Origin: Onchocerca volvulus
Lineage: Eukaryota > Nematoda > Chromadorea > Rhabditida > Onchocercidae
Assembly: GCA_000499405.2 (NCBI GenBank)
Contig: HG738136.1
Location: 917,274 to 981,273 of the forward strand
Length of the DNA stretch: 64,000 nt
Reading direction: 5' to 3'
Shown here: in pieces, positions 36,801 to 49,500 of the stretch
Layout of the letters: each line of letters starts with the position of its first letter
Position numbering within the stretch: the first letter of the stretch is position 1
Program-made: the position numbers and the translations under genes
Notes under the pieces: generated by a model
The model's database searches: none
What the model was told of the DNA's origin: nothing
The model's input: only the letters and a program-made list of their open reading frames with translations

Positions 36801-39800
36801 TATAATTAATTATCCACAAAAAATTAATCATATTAGACTGATCAGAAGTGTTAACAAAAAGTAAACAATAAAAATTATTGATCAAAAACCTACAAAACAT
36901 AGGTGAGAACACCAACACTCCATAAATCAGAAGCAAGTGTTACCGGAACACCGGCTGCAATTTCTGGTGAAACAAATTCCGGACTGCCAGCTATATTAGC
37001 TATAACTTTACCTCGTACTAACCGCCTGAAACTTATAAAATTTATTTCGCAAAGTAAAAGTAAAAAAAAAAAAAACAGAGCATACTATCTGTTCAATATT
37101 TCTTCCTCTACAAATAATTTGTAATAATCTATGCAGTAAATTAATGTCTGAAAAGAAAAAGTAACAATTTCTTTGGTTTGAAATGCTTTTCGTCAAAAAT
37201 TTTCCTAATTTATCTTAGCATTCTTCCTAATATTTTCTATTGTTTAGAACTTTTTTTTTTGTTCAATAATTCCAAAATTTCTTCAACTCCTTTTAATGTA
37301 ACAATTTTAATGGTATCGTTCAATAATTTCAAGTTTTTTTAGAATTTTTTTAAATGAAATCTTCAGTAATTCCATTCCGTGTAAAAAAAATATCAGTTTT
37401 GTTAAATAATACTGATATTTCTACTTTTTTACAAATAGTTTACAGCTGTTTTGGGATCATTAATATTTCAACTGGCTATTATGTTATGGCATGGCATATT
37501 ACAACATCATTTTCAACTGAAATTGATGTAATTTGAAATGGTCACTTTTTTTGATAAAAGAATAATGATGGAAAATTCTAATCAACAAACAATCAAACCA
37601 AGAATAATTAAAAATTATCAGCTGTTTTCTAGAATATGGATATGACACTAATATAGATTAATGGCATTAAGCGAAATGATTTAATTGAAATCATTTTTGC
37701 CGAATTTGAAATACATGATAAGATCTCGATTTAAAAAAATAGATGTTGACCTTTAACAGAAATGACCTTTAAAAGATATCTTTATTGCTTACGATGAAAA
37801 TTTTTCAATATTTGACAAACAACAGTACCATTACAGAATCCTCAATTAATTTAGTATAAAATATATTTATTCAGTAGTTATTATCAAATTCTTTCAAGGT
37901 CAGAAATGAATTTCAAGTTAGCTTCCATAAATTCAAAATTATCAATTTTTAAAAGTAGTAAATATTATATTTTTTTTGAAAAATGCAACAAAAATAGACA
38001 AAAATTCATTGCCAAAATTATACCTGCTTTGACCAAAGTCAGCCAATCGAAGATGATCATCTTGTAAAAGAATTACTTCAGGTTTAATATCCAAATGAGC
38101 GATCTTCTTGTCGTGCATGCATTTTAGCGCGCATAAAAGTTGATTCACAAATATTTGAACTTGTCGTTCGTTTGCGACATGTGCTGTTTTGATCGCTGGG
38201 CTCGAAATTAGTGAATCCAACAACGAACGATTCGCACTTAAAGTAAAATCTATCGGCAATAAAGCCATTTCTAAATCACTTATATTATTATTGGCAGCAA
38301 TATAGTGTAATAGAAGTAATGATTCAAAATTATTTAGTTAAACTAATAAATAATTTGCGGATTCAATCATTTAAATTTTTCATATTAAATTTAAGTAACA
38401 GTTTGAATGGTTTAATTTAGGATAATTTTGAATGAAATAAGAACGAAATAAGAACGAAACGGATATTTTCTTTGATTGCTTACAAAATGCGCTTAAGAAC
38501 TTTAAAGAGACATTTTTTTTTTTTTTTTTTTGAATAATCCAACAAAGATATCAAGCATTATTAACTAATTGTTGAATAACTAAAGTTTAATGAGAATTAT
38601 AATGATAATGATAACAGTAATATCAGCATGATTATTATTTCAGCATGATTATTAGTTAAACTAATAAATAATTTGCGGATTCAATCATTTAAATTTTTCA
38701 TATTAAATTTAATTAACAGTTTGAATGGTTTAATTTAGGATAATTTTGAATGAAATAAGAACGAAATAAGAACGAAACGGATATTTTCTTTGATTGCTTT
38801 TCTTTGATTGAGAATATATGATAATAAAGATAATGAATATGATAGCGTTAAGGATAATAAGGGTCAAATATTTTTTTTTTTTTTTTTTTTTTTAATAAAA
38901 AAATCAGTCATTCATAAAAAAAAAAATAATTCTGAAGTTATCTTTAGGAATCTTACAGAATTTATTTGACGAGAACAACCATCTACTTATAATTTGTTAA
39001 GACAGAAATATGAGAGTTTGCATTTGGATGCTTTTCGAAGTGAAGTAAGAAAAGACCATTATTATTTGCAATATATTTTTTATGACAAAGTAAACATTTT
39101 CCATACGTCTAGAAGAGAAATTGATTCGAAGTTAAAAGCAGAGAAAGACAGAAAAAGTTGCATTGGACGAACAGATATGTAAAATTGTTTATTAGAATAG
39201 TTTGATAATATTAGATAACGTGATGAATAAGATTTGATGTTGCAGTACCAAAAATGAGGTAAATTAAACGATGAAAAATGAATCGAAGAATCAAACTTTC
39301 GGATTCAATCGGAGAGAACCGAAAACCAAAGTAAATTGAAGGTGAGAAAAATAAATTTGGAAATTTCAATATCGAAATCCAAAATGAATTGAAAAGTGGA
39401 ATGCTAAATAAGTCTGAGAATTGCAGTACCGAAATCTGAGATGAATTGAAGCATAAAAAATGAAGCGGAAAGTTGAAAGACCGAAAATCGAAGTGGACTG
39501 AAAGAGTGAAAAATGAAGAACAAGTATCATGGAACTAAAAAATAAGATAAATTAAAGAGTGCAAAATGAATCGGAGAGTTTTAGGATCGAAAAGCGCAAT
39601 AAATTGAAGAATAAAAAGTGGATCGGTAATTTTCCAAGTTTCTCATGCTTAAAATATTTTTCGAGAATGTATCGAAGATTCATTACAATTCTAATAGATA
39701 ATGAGAAATTATTTTTGGCAAATGCTAATCATTCTTTTACTGATCATCTAAAAACTTCAGCTTTCCGAATTCAATTAATCATCAAATAACGTAACTAAAG

Positions 39801-42700
39801 TTATATCAAATAATTGAGTAATTTAAATTTCAATTTTTATCAAAATGATTACCAAATAGATTCACGAACCATTGTGATAAACAGATGTAACAGTAGTTGC
39901 ACAGGATGTGTTAATAAACAACAACAGCCGCAATAAACAGCGGAGATTAGCAGAGAATTCAGGATCGATGATACTAATGGTAGAAGTCTTTCGATTTTTT
40001 AAGTTAAATATTTAGAAAGAGAGAAAGATAGGATAACATCAGGAACATATCACTATTTACTGATTCCATCTGATTAGTAACTAATATCTGTCTAAATGCC
40101 ATAAAGCTTCTCCGTTCACTCATACTTCCGCTTTTTCCTGCATTCCCGATCTTCTTAAGCTTTCTGATTCCTTACATTTCTCCTTGCATTCCTGATTTTT
40201 TGAAGTCTGGAAGCTTAAATCAATACATATAGTACATTGAATTTTTGGAACAGGAAAGCAAAAATAAGAAATTTGAATGATAAGGGAGTACAGAGGGAGA
40301 GATGAAAAATGACGGAATTAATCACTTTAAGTAATTCATCCACATTTCTTTGCAAGATGAAAAACAAATAAATATTTTAGTTAAAAAAAGTTTTTCATAG
40401 TTTTTGGCAAGAAACGAGTCAGAATCGATGTATTCTAATGATTGAATATCCGAAAATTTTAGCTATCGACAGAAAATTAATTTGTTTACAGCTTTATTGT
40501 GCTTCTTTTTTTTTTTTTTTTTTGGTTACATCAACAATATATTTGTTTTAATAAAGGATGAGGGTCCTCCTGCAAAATTTCTTTAATAAGATTCTGTCTT
40601 TTACAGTATCAAATTGATCAACAAATTCGCTACCGTAAAAGACAGAATTATATTATAAAAATGATGTTCAAAATTCAAATAGACGGTTACTTTCAAACTC
40701 TTTCTAATGTATTTATAATATTTGATGCATAGAAACATTCCTTAAAATTTCAGATTTCATCGACCGAACAAATTAGTTATCGCTTTTTATCTCTTCAAAC
40801 TTTTCTAGTTAAATTAATGAAACTAATTGAACTCACAAAAAGTTGTATCTAGCTATTTTTAAAATAAACTGTTCAGCACAAAAAATAATTGTATAAATTT
40901 ATATCTTTCCAGATGTAAAATGATCAAATGACTTGCACTTTATTGCCTGAGATTTCATAAATATCAGTGCTTAATATAATTCTTTTCTATGAATGACAAA
41001 GGAAAGAATAACCCAGTGCTCAATTTACTTGGATATTCCTTAATAATTGCTTGTAACATTATGCATCTTCCTATGATGCAACATCTATGTCCCACTACTA
41101 TTATTTTATTTTAAATTTCTTCCGGAAAATTTTTTAATTGTATTATTCTGCCAAAGAAGAGGCTTTTTCGGAGGAAATGTTTTCTGTTCTCCCTCGTAAA
41201 TGATTATTCTATTATTATTAAAATATATTAAATAAACGTTATGATTTATTATTTATGACTATACCAAATCCTATCCTTTTAAATTGAATCTGTGAAGGAT
41301 TACAGATTCAATTTTCTTTCGTCGAATGAATTTCGTCTTTTTTATTTATCGAAAAATAAAGGTCAACAGCTAACAATGCTTGGATGATTACAAACTTCCA
41401 AAATTCAATGATCAAAAATTTGTAACCACCACCAACAACCTCAACCTCTTGGAATTTAAATCCTTACCAACTGTACAAATTATTTTGAATAATTAGTAGT
41501 ATGATATCAAATAATTTTTCACTGCATAAATTTTTATTAATTTTGCTTCGTATTATGCAGTAAGATTCATTGTTTTCATAAAAATGCTTCTTTCGGCAAA
41601 GCCATTTTCTTGATTCATACTTAATCGAATCAATGATCATTTTTAGGTGCGTACAAACCAAATGTGCAGTTATCCTTCGTCATGCTAACTTGGATTTACT
41701 GATTATTCAAAAACAGATAGGAATATGTGAATTTTTTTTTCTTTTTTTTTGTAAAAATGAAATCTTAGGTGCATATAAATTACAAGTGAAGTTGTCTTTT
41801 TTCACTTTTATTTAAATTCATTGATTATTCAAAAACTATGTGAATAGGAAATATGTGAACATGGATGAAAAGTTAGGTAGGAGTATTGAAAAATTTTGTT
41901 TGCTCATAAATATTTATTGTTATAAAAAAAGGAATTTCTTTCAAAATTTAAAAGATTTCATACTGCACAGTTCAAATCTAGAATTCAACAAGGCGATAAT
42001 TAGTATCGTCAAGTTAAATTTCTTTCCGAAGAAGAAATGAACGATTTTTAAAAATCGTTCATAAAATATTTGTCTTTCTGGCTCTGTTTATTCATCAAAA
42101 GAGGTTGCATATTGGAATGACTGTGAAGCACTTTGTTAAACTTTGTTTAATCTATCTTTTCTGTGTCTTTTAAATCTTTTTTTCTGACATAAAGTTCCTT
42201 TTTTCTAGGTACTTCAATTTTTTTCAACAAACTAAAAATAAAAATGAAATATTTTCTCTCATTTCAATTCTGAATTATTAGCTGCTCTTCAATCCTTCTG
42301 TCATCTCATTATTTCAGAAAAAATAATCCATTTTCTTCATTGATGCTATTCTTTGTTTTAAATCCGCAACTATCACATTTTTCAACACTTTTAATAATTT
42401 TGAATTCACAATAATTTTTCAGAGTTTCAAAATTCATCCCTGAATTCTGCTTCAAAAAAGTCACTTAAGCAGGCAATAAATGGAACAAATCGAAGAACGA
42501 ATTGCAGAAATTTACGATAAAATGCAGTTTACGATATGAATTTTGTTGATTTTCAACAAAATGAAATCGGATTCAATTAACTTAATAATAGGATAGAATT
42601 GTGAGCAAGTAAAATAGTCAAAGTTAATGAAATTTCGTCCTTAATTTTGTCCTAAGCATATAAGTTTTTGTAATTTATAAATTAGAAATGGAATTTTCTA

Positions 42701-42796
<96 letters not shown>

Positions 42797-45700
42797 AGAT
42801 AAATAAATGAATTAAAACGAAGTTAGCCAATTAATCAATTATTGCATCATTTATGCATTAGATTTTTAAATTTTAAATTTATGATTGTATTAAGATTTTT
42901 TCATTGTTAATTTTTCTTTGTTAGCCATGTAAAATGTTACTTTTCATAGACGAGAACGGCAATGCCTTGATCCATGATTGCTTGATGAAGTTGTATGATA
43001 TTTGGATGATCCAGATTATTTTGCATTTCAATATTACGAATTAAATTATCGTCAAGTGCACGTAACTGGGCCAGAAAATGTTTACCGGTATGACGTTCCG
43101 TAATATGAAATGGTGCTCCAGCGGCTGCAAATCTGCAAATACAGAAAAACAATAAACAAGACCTCATTTTGTCCTAATTCGTAAAAATTAAAATTCGTGA
43201 AAATTTAGCGTTTTAATATTTCATTAGTGTTATTTTTGATGTAACACCAACCAAATATTAGAACTTGAAATTTTCAACTAAAAAATTTGCTGCAACTCTC
43301 TCTCTCTCCTTTTCATTCTCTCTTTCGTTAATAAAAAATTTTACAAATAAACTGATTTTTTTGAAATTACGAAGTTGCATTTAAATTTCGAAATTTCAAA
43401 ATTATATCGAATTGCAGAATTCCAAAAAAAGTATTTTATCCGAATTTCAGAATTTCGAAAAAATGCTTTGCCCATATTTTTAAATTCTAGCTAAGCATAT
43501 TAATCAATAATTTTTCATAATAAAAATTTTCATTTCCTTGCAGCATTTCACTTTATTGACAAGAGAGAGAGTGCTTTCGTATGCTGAGGTCTTGTATAGC
43601 TTTCTGTATTTGATGCAGCACAAAAAAACCTATAGTCATTTTAAAAAATTCTAATTTTTTAATTTTAAGTATTTCAATCGAAAAAAAAAATTGATTTTAA
43701 TTACATCGATTGGAAAATTACTCAAATTTAGTTAAGCTTTAAAAATTTCTTGTGCTGCTATTTTTCTCTAAATTCTTTTTGGTAAGAAAGGAAAAGTTAA
43801 CAATTCCGTGCACAAAATTTGGGTTATTTATCTAAAAAAAAAAAAAGAAAAAGCACAAAAAATCTAAGTTTCAAAGCAAAATTTCATTCTTGATAGCCAA
43901 AGAATAACGCTGAAATATCACCATCGGAAAGGTTTCACATCAAATCTAGAATTCTAGCTAAAAAATAAAAAAACTTGAAATAGCTGAAACTCAGCAATCG
44001 GAAAAAAAGAAACCGAACGAAAGAAAGCAGAAAGCTATAAACAAACACCCGTTGCAAATCATTTGATAACACTCTTTCATTTTGTCAAAAAAAAAAAAGT
44101 AAAATATTGCGGAAATGAAAAATTTTTTTTTTTCAAATTTATTGGCAGCATTTTTCGAAATACATCGCAAAGGAATATGTAAAAGTATGGTGACGTAATT
44201 TCAACAAGAAAAAAAGACTTTTTTTTCCTTTTCAAAATTTTCAAATTTCTGAAATTTTTTGCAATTAACCAAAAATTTATACAAAGTGTAATTTTCTATT
44301 TTTCTAAATATTAATGCAAATTTTGCTGAAACACACGAAACACTGCTATCTATAATGCATTCTTCTTAATCAGTGCTTAAGTAACCAACCAATCAATGAT
44401 ATAATCGTTATCACAGAAATGAAAGGTGAGAAAACAAAAAAAAAAAAAAAAAAAAAATTGATTACATTAATTTTGTGACTAATGCAATTTAGCCAGAATA
44501 TATATGATAAGTTAACAATTTAAACAATAAAAAAAAGAAAAAAAAAACTTTTCGAAAAATAGCACAATAACATTAAATGAATATTTCGTTTCATTGTTCG
44601 AAGAAACGCTAAAAAAAAAAAACATCAACACACGTTTCAGAGAAATCTAGAAATCTTCCTTTGTCATCTGTTATTAGGAGATTCTGAAGCCAAACATCTG
44701 AATTTATTGAATATGAATGGAAAAAAAAAAAGAGAAAGAGAGAGAGTGCGCTTCAATTTGAAGCAGTATACTCGTACTTTTCGTCATTTTCATCGATTTC
44801 ATAAAGTTCTCGAACTTTACGATCTTCCAGCGCTATACGGGCTTTTTTCTTTCGAATTTCATGCATCATACTGAAGTCACCATCGGCTGAAATTAAAAAG
44901 TTAAAAAAAAAAAATATGAAGAGTTAAGTTTTAGAAGCAATTATGAAAGCATCAAAATGATAAAATAACACACTAAAATGTGTAATTTTTTTTTTTTTTT
45001 TTTGTTATACTATGTTGACGCATTATAAAATCAACAAATAATTTAATGAAATAATTTTTTATCATTAAATTAAAAGACTGAAATTGAAGTCCTTAAGTAT
45101 TTGCAATGATGAACAAATCATTGGAGAAGAATCGGCAAGGCTGTTGTAAAATACTAAAATTACTTTAAAAAAAAAAAAAAAAACAAAAATTAAGTATTAA
45201 CATTAATATCGTAAATTCTGAACATATATCAAAGCTCTGCCAAATTTACAAATATTATTAATATAAATTTTTACTAATATCTTCTATTCTTACCCATTTA
45301 TTTATTGTTAATATCCTTTATTCTAATTTTTGAATTAAAAATATGCTTCAAAAGCTAAATTATTAAATTTTAAAAATTTTCAAACTTTTCTGAAAGCATC
45401 AATATTTTCGACAAAAAATAATCGATGATCAAGAAGCAATCAATATGCATTTTCATGTACACTTATCTTTTTGCTAATAGTTTTGTTAATCTTAAAAATA
45501 TAACATCCTAAATCTCCGAAATCTATCCAAATATTTTAAATTTATTTTAAGTCTTTATATTTCAGTAAAATATATTGTATTTTTTTCTTTCAAAATTCAG
45601 CCAAGCCTTATTCTTTCGCATATTACTATCTAATCTTGTAGCAAATTTTGCAGAAATTCAATTTCATTCTGCAAATTTTGCAGTTTCAATTCAATTTCAA

Positions 45701-46538
45701 GAAGAATGAATTATTTCCAAAAATTTAAAAACTTATCATAGTATAATAGTTATTGTGATAATAATATAATATTTCAACCTTCAATAGTTACTGTACATGA
45801 AGTTGTTGTTGTACCAGCGTCATTTACGGCTGTCACAGAATAAATTCCACAATCACACCAAAATGGATCATTGATAATCAACGAACATAATGATCCTTCA
45901 CGTACAATACTAACATGAGATGATTCTACAATTGGTCTCCAATCCTGAAAAAAAAAATAATAATAATTTGTAAACTTAGTAATTCATAATAATTTCGAAA
46001 TTGTAAAAATTTCTAATTACACATTAAATGGATTATGATGTCATATTAATAGCAATTATTGCTAATATCTAAGCTACTAGAATAGTTGCTTGAATAGAAT
46101 TTGTAAAAAAAAAAAAAGAGAGCAATAGAATTTATTTACCAGTTATTTTTAAATATTTAAAACTCCGATAATAAAGTAGGAATATTGCGGAATTTACAGA
46201 AATTTTCATGAAAATTCTAATTTTAATTAGAATCAAAAAATATAAACATGCCTTCATCCATTTAAGTTCCGGCATAGGACTTCCTTCAACACGTACATCT
46301 AACCTGAGTGGTTTACCATTCGGTACTAATTTATTAATTAAAGGCTGCATAAACTTTGGTCGTGCTGCAAATCACAACCTTAGTTTTACGAAAATTCTAA
46401 AAATTCATTTCCATTTAATAATTATGAAATAAAAAATTAAATTGCCTAAATTATTTATTTAGGAAGTTTGGAATTATCAGAAACAGTATCATTTTGTTGG
46501 CATCGCAATCTAAAATATTCCGGCAAATTAAAAAATCT

Positions 46539-46574
<36 letters not shown>

Positions 46575-49500
46575 AAAAAAAAAAAAAAAAAAAAAAAAAA
46601 ACGTACAACCGAGATCAACTTGAATATTTTGCTGCGCTTCGCCATATTGATTAGTTGCAATACACTGATATTGTCCAACATTTTCCCTACTAAATCCGCT
46701 TATCACAAGCGTTGTTTCCGTGCCAGCATGGGTTAATACACGAATTCTGTAATGCAAAGGTAAATAAGTAAACAAGAAGAAAAGATAAATAAACAAATTA
46801 GCACAACAAAAAAATAAACAAACAAAAAAAATTCAGTAATTAATTATTTAATTAAATGAATTCTCTAAGAAATGAACAATGATTAAAAGAATAAAAAATA
46901 ATATTTTACTTGGATGTAGGTCCTGTATCAAGATTCATACCACGGAATTTCCAAACAATATCTGGATCAGGATAACCGGATACATGAAGTGTTATTGATA
47001 ACATATCATTTTCGCCGCAAAATCGTTTTTCTTCAACACCAGGAGCAAACCATGGTGCGCATGCTGAAAATTTCGATCAAACATTGAAATATATCTATCA
47101 CTTTGATATTACTTGATCATGTATTTGATCAAAAATCATATTTCTACTTCTCTCGATTTTTGTTACCTCTATTTTGTACTAAATTCAATAAAAGTTAAAA
47201 AAATATTCAAAAATAAACTGAAAGTACCATATTGTTCAGCGTACGCTTGATCAAGCGCTCGTTCCGCATACGGATCAAGTAGCGGAATAACTCGCTTATT
47301 CTTATCAAGTACCGGTTGCGGAGGTGCCATTAGCCTAGATGGTGGTGAAGCAGGTGATGGATCACTAATTCCATAAATATTCTCTGCACGTACTCGAAAT
47401 TGATAACTTTTTCCAAGTTTCAAATTTCGAACTTTGCATACCGGTTCCGGAATGTTATAATCAAGCTGAAATTATTTGCAATAAAAAGCAAGTTTTTGAA
47501 TTTAATTTAAAGGCAAAGAATGAAAATTACAACGGTTGTTACATTTAACGTTTTACTAAATATGATAATTCTTTATTCTCATCAAATTTCAATTTTTCAA
47601 GATTTATTAATCAAAAATATTGGATTCCTGAGAATTGAGAAATACTTACCAGAGTCCAATCTTTTTCAGGTAATTCGCGTATTTCGATGACATAAGTTAC
47701 TTGAGGATACCGTGGTGGAGCTCTCTTAGTTGGAATCCATGAAAGTGTCAAATAATGTCCAGTAACTTCTTTGATGAATGGACCACGATCCGGTGGTGTT
47801 GGAATATCTAAGTTTTTATTATAAAAATTAACTGATTAAAAAAATGATTTTCGTTTTTTGAATACAAGTGTGCGAAATTTTAATTGAATTTCAAAAAAAA
47901 AGGAAAAAAAAGGTTTGAAGACTTACTATGATGTGGGATTTTTTTGAAACCATATTCCTCTGTTAAATAAGGTGTAACATCTATTGAACCATCGAATTTG
48001 ATAGAATCCAAAAGCGGTACTGCAGAAAGGAGCAAAAAATTTTTGAAGAAGATAAAAGTTTTTTTTAGAAAATTATAAAAACTACGAAAAATTTATTCCA
48101 AAAATTTAAATTTTAAAAACTGAAAAAAATAAGATCTTCTAGAAATTTCTAATTACATCTAACATTAAATTTATCAAAATTTAATTCGAATTGCTTACCA
48201 GTTACATCTAATACCGCACTACTTGAAGCTTGTCCTTGAGAATTCCTCGCAATTGCTACATATTCTCCCGCATCTTCCGGAAGTGTATCCATGATAATGA
48301 GAGCATGTGATCCACCGGCACATGATTGAATACGTATCCGATCATTAGGGATTATCTTCTTGCCATTTTGGAACCATTCGACCTGAAATAGTTAGTCCTA
48401 AATTTGCTACAAGGTAATTAAGGTTGATTATCATCAGTAAATTTTACTTTCAGATCCAATTAGAATCTTGACTATGTTTTACTTTATATTTCAAATTATA
48501 ATTTTTAATTTCTGATCCTCTGAAATGACCTAAAAATAGAACTTCTACCAAATTATTTCTATCAAAAATTTCGAAAGAACCACAAATAACACACCTCGGG
48601 TGGTGGATAACCAATTACAAGACAATCAAATATTGTTGGCATATGTGAGAAGACATGCTTATTTTTGAGTTGACGAATAAATCCTGGAGGATACGGTAAA
48701 CCACCTCTGAAGAAAAAAAAAATCATTACTCGACAAAATCAGTGATAAGTTATCAACTTTATCATTTAAACTGATTTGAAGTGATAAATGGAATTGATCA
48801 AACGTTGCTTTCATGAACTATAAACGATTGATCAATACTAAAGAAAAAAAAAACTATTGCTTACTTATCTCGATCATCCTCATAGCCTGGTACTTCTCTT
48901 GGCCTGATAATTGTTATAGCACCTTCAGTTCGTGCTGTGCCAAGTTTATTTGTAGCTTCTAAGGCATATTCCGCTTCATCATCCGGTGATGCATTAAGAA
49001 TTACACAATGATGAATGCCACGATCATCGGTCCATACCACAACTGGACCATCTGGTCCACTAGATTTTAGTTCTTGACCATTTTTAAACCATTTTACGCT
49101 TGGAGTTGGCCAACCTGATGTACATACTTGCATTTCAATAGTATTACCCTGAAATTGAATTATTGCCAAGTTTAATAAATTATATGATTAAATGAAGTAA
49201 TAAATGAAATTTCAGTGAATGTAAAACTTAGAATATAAAAAATGAAAAAATAAAATTATGAGAAGATTAATTTAGCTTTTACCTGATGTACACTCATGTT
49301 ATATAAACCACGTCGAATACGTGGCTTACTTTCTACCGGTTCCTCACTAATAGGTGCTTCCGTTTTTCTTGATAGCAATGTTCGATCACCTGAAATGAAT
49401 AGTATTTCGAATTAATAATTAAATATTTCCTGAAGAAGAAAACGTGGAATTTCCAGAAATGATTATAACATTTAAAATTTTTTATAGCAAAAAAAAAAAT

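Larger units (their letters stand above)
38279..42940 (-). promoter_or_regulatory. 4.66-kb intron inside PK1; candidate internal promoter for kinase-only isoforms
   Basis: This is by far the largest intron of the visible gene and separates the PK1 N lobe from its C lobe. In C. elegans, short unc-89 isoforms containing a partial PK1 plus PK2 arise from an internal promoter in a large intron of this region (recalled from the literature). The downstream exon has an in-frame ATG at 38266-38268 (MALLPIDFTL) that could start such a product. The intron also holds repeats: a 148-bp duplication, a minisatellite, fold-backs and an A/T tract. Promoter function is inferred from position only. Confidence 0.4.
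36025..44886 (-). other. unc-89: unc-89 protein kinase domain 1 (PK1), predicted pseudokinase
   Basis: Exons: 44778-44886, 42941-43132, 38024-38278, 36894-37025, 36602-36754, 36370-36487, 36025-36081. The fold is complete from YEIDENDEKF to RLNVDEALRHPWLS. The glycine-rich loop is lost (AAAGAPFHITERHTGK). The strand-3 Lys is Gln (FLAQLRAL where relatives have FAAKFI). The helix-C Glu is present (IEMQNNLDHPNI). The catalytic loop is HLDIKPEVILL, with the metal-binding Asn changed to Val, but DFG is kept (LADFGQSR). From these changes, phosphotransfer is unlikely and a scaffold role is inferred, as proposed for PK1 in worms and flies. The two lobes are separated by a 4.66-kb intron. Confidence 0.92.

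Noticed and set aside
38994..39182. Plus-strand 62-codon frame in the large PK1 intron
   Set aside because: Charged but without a family match, next to a minisatellite, with no splice context; considered chance.
46455..46796. Open frames with poly-Phe or poly-Lys
   Set aside because: These result from reading through the intronic poly-A/T tract; only 46610-46746 is real unc-89 coding sequence.
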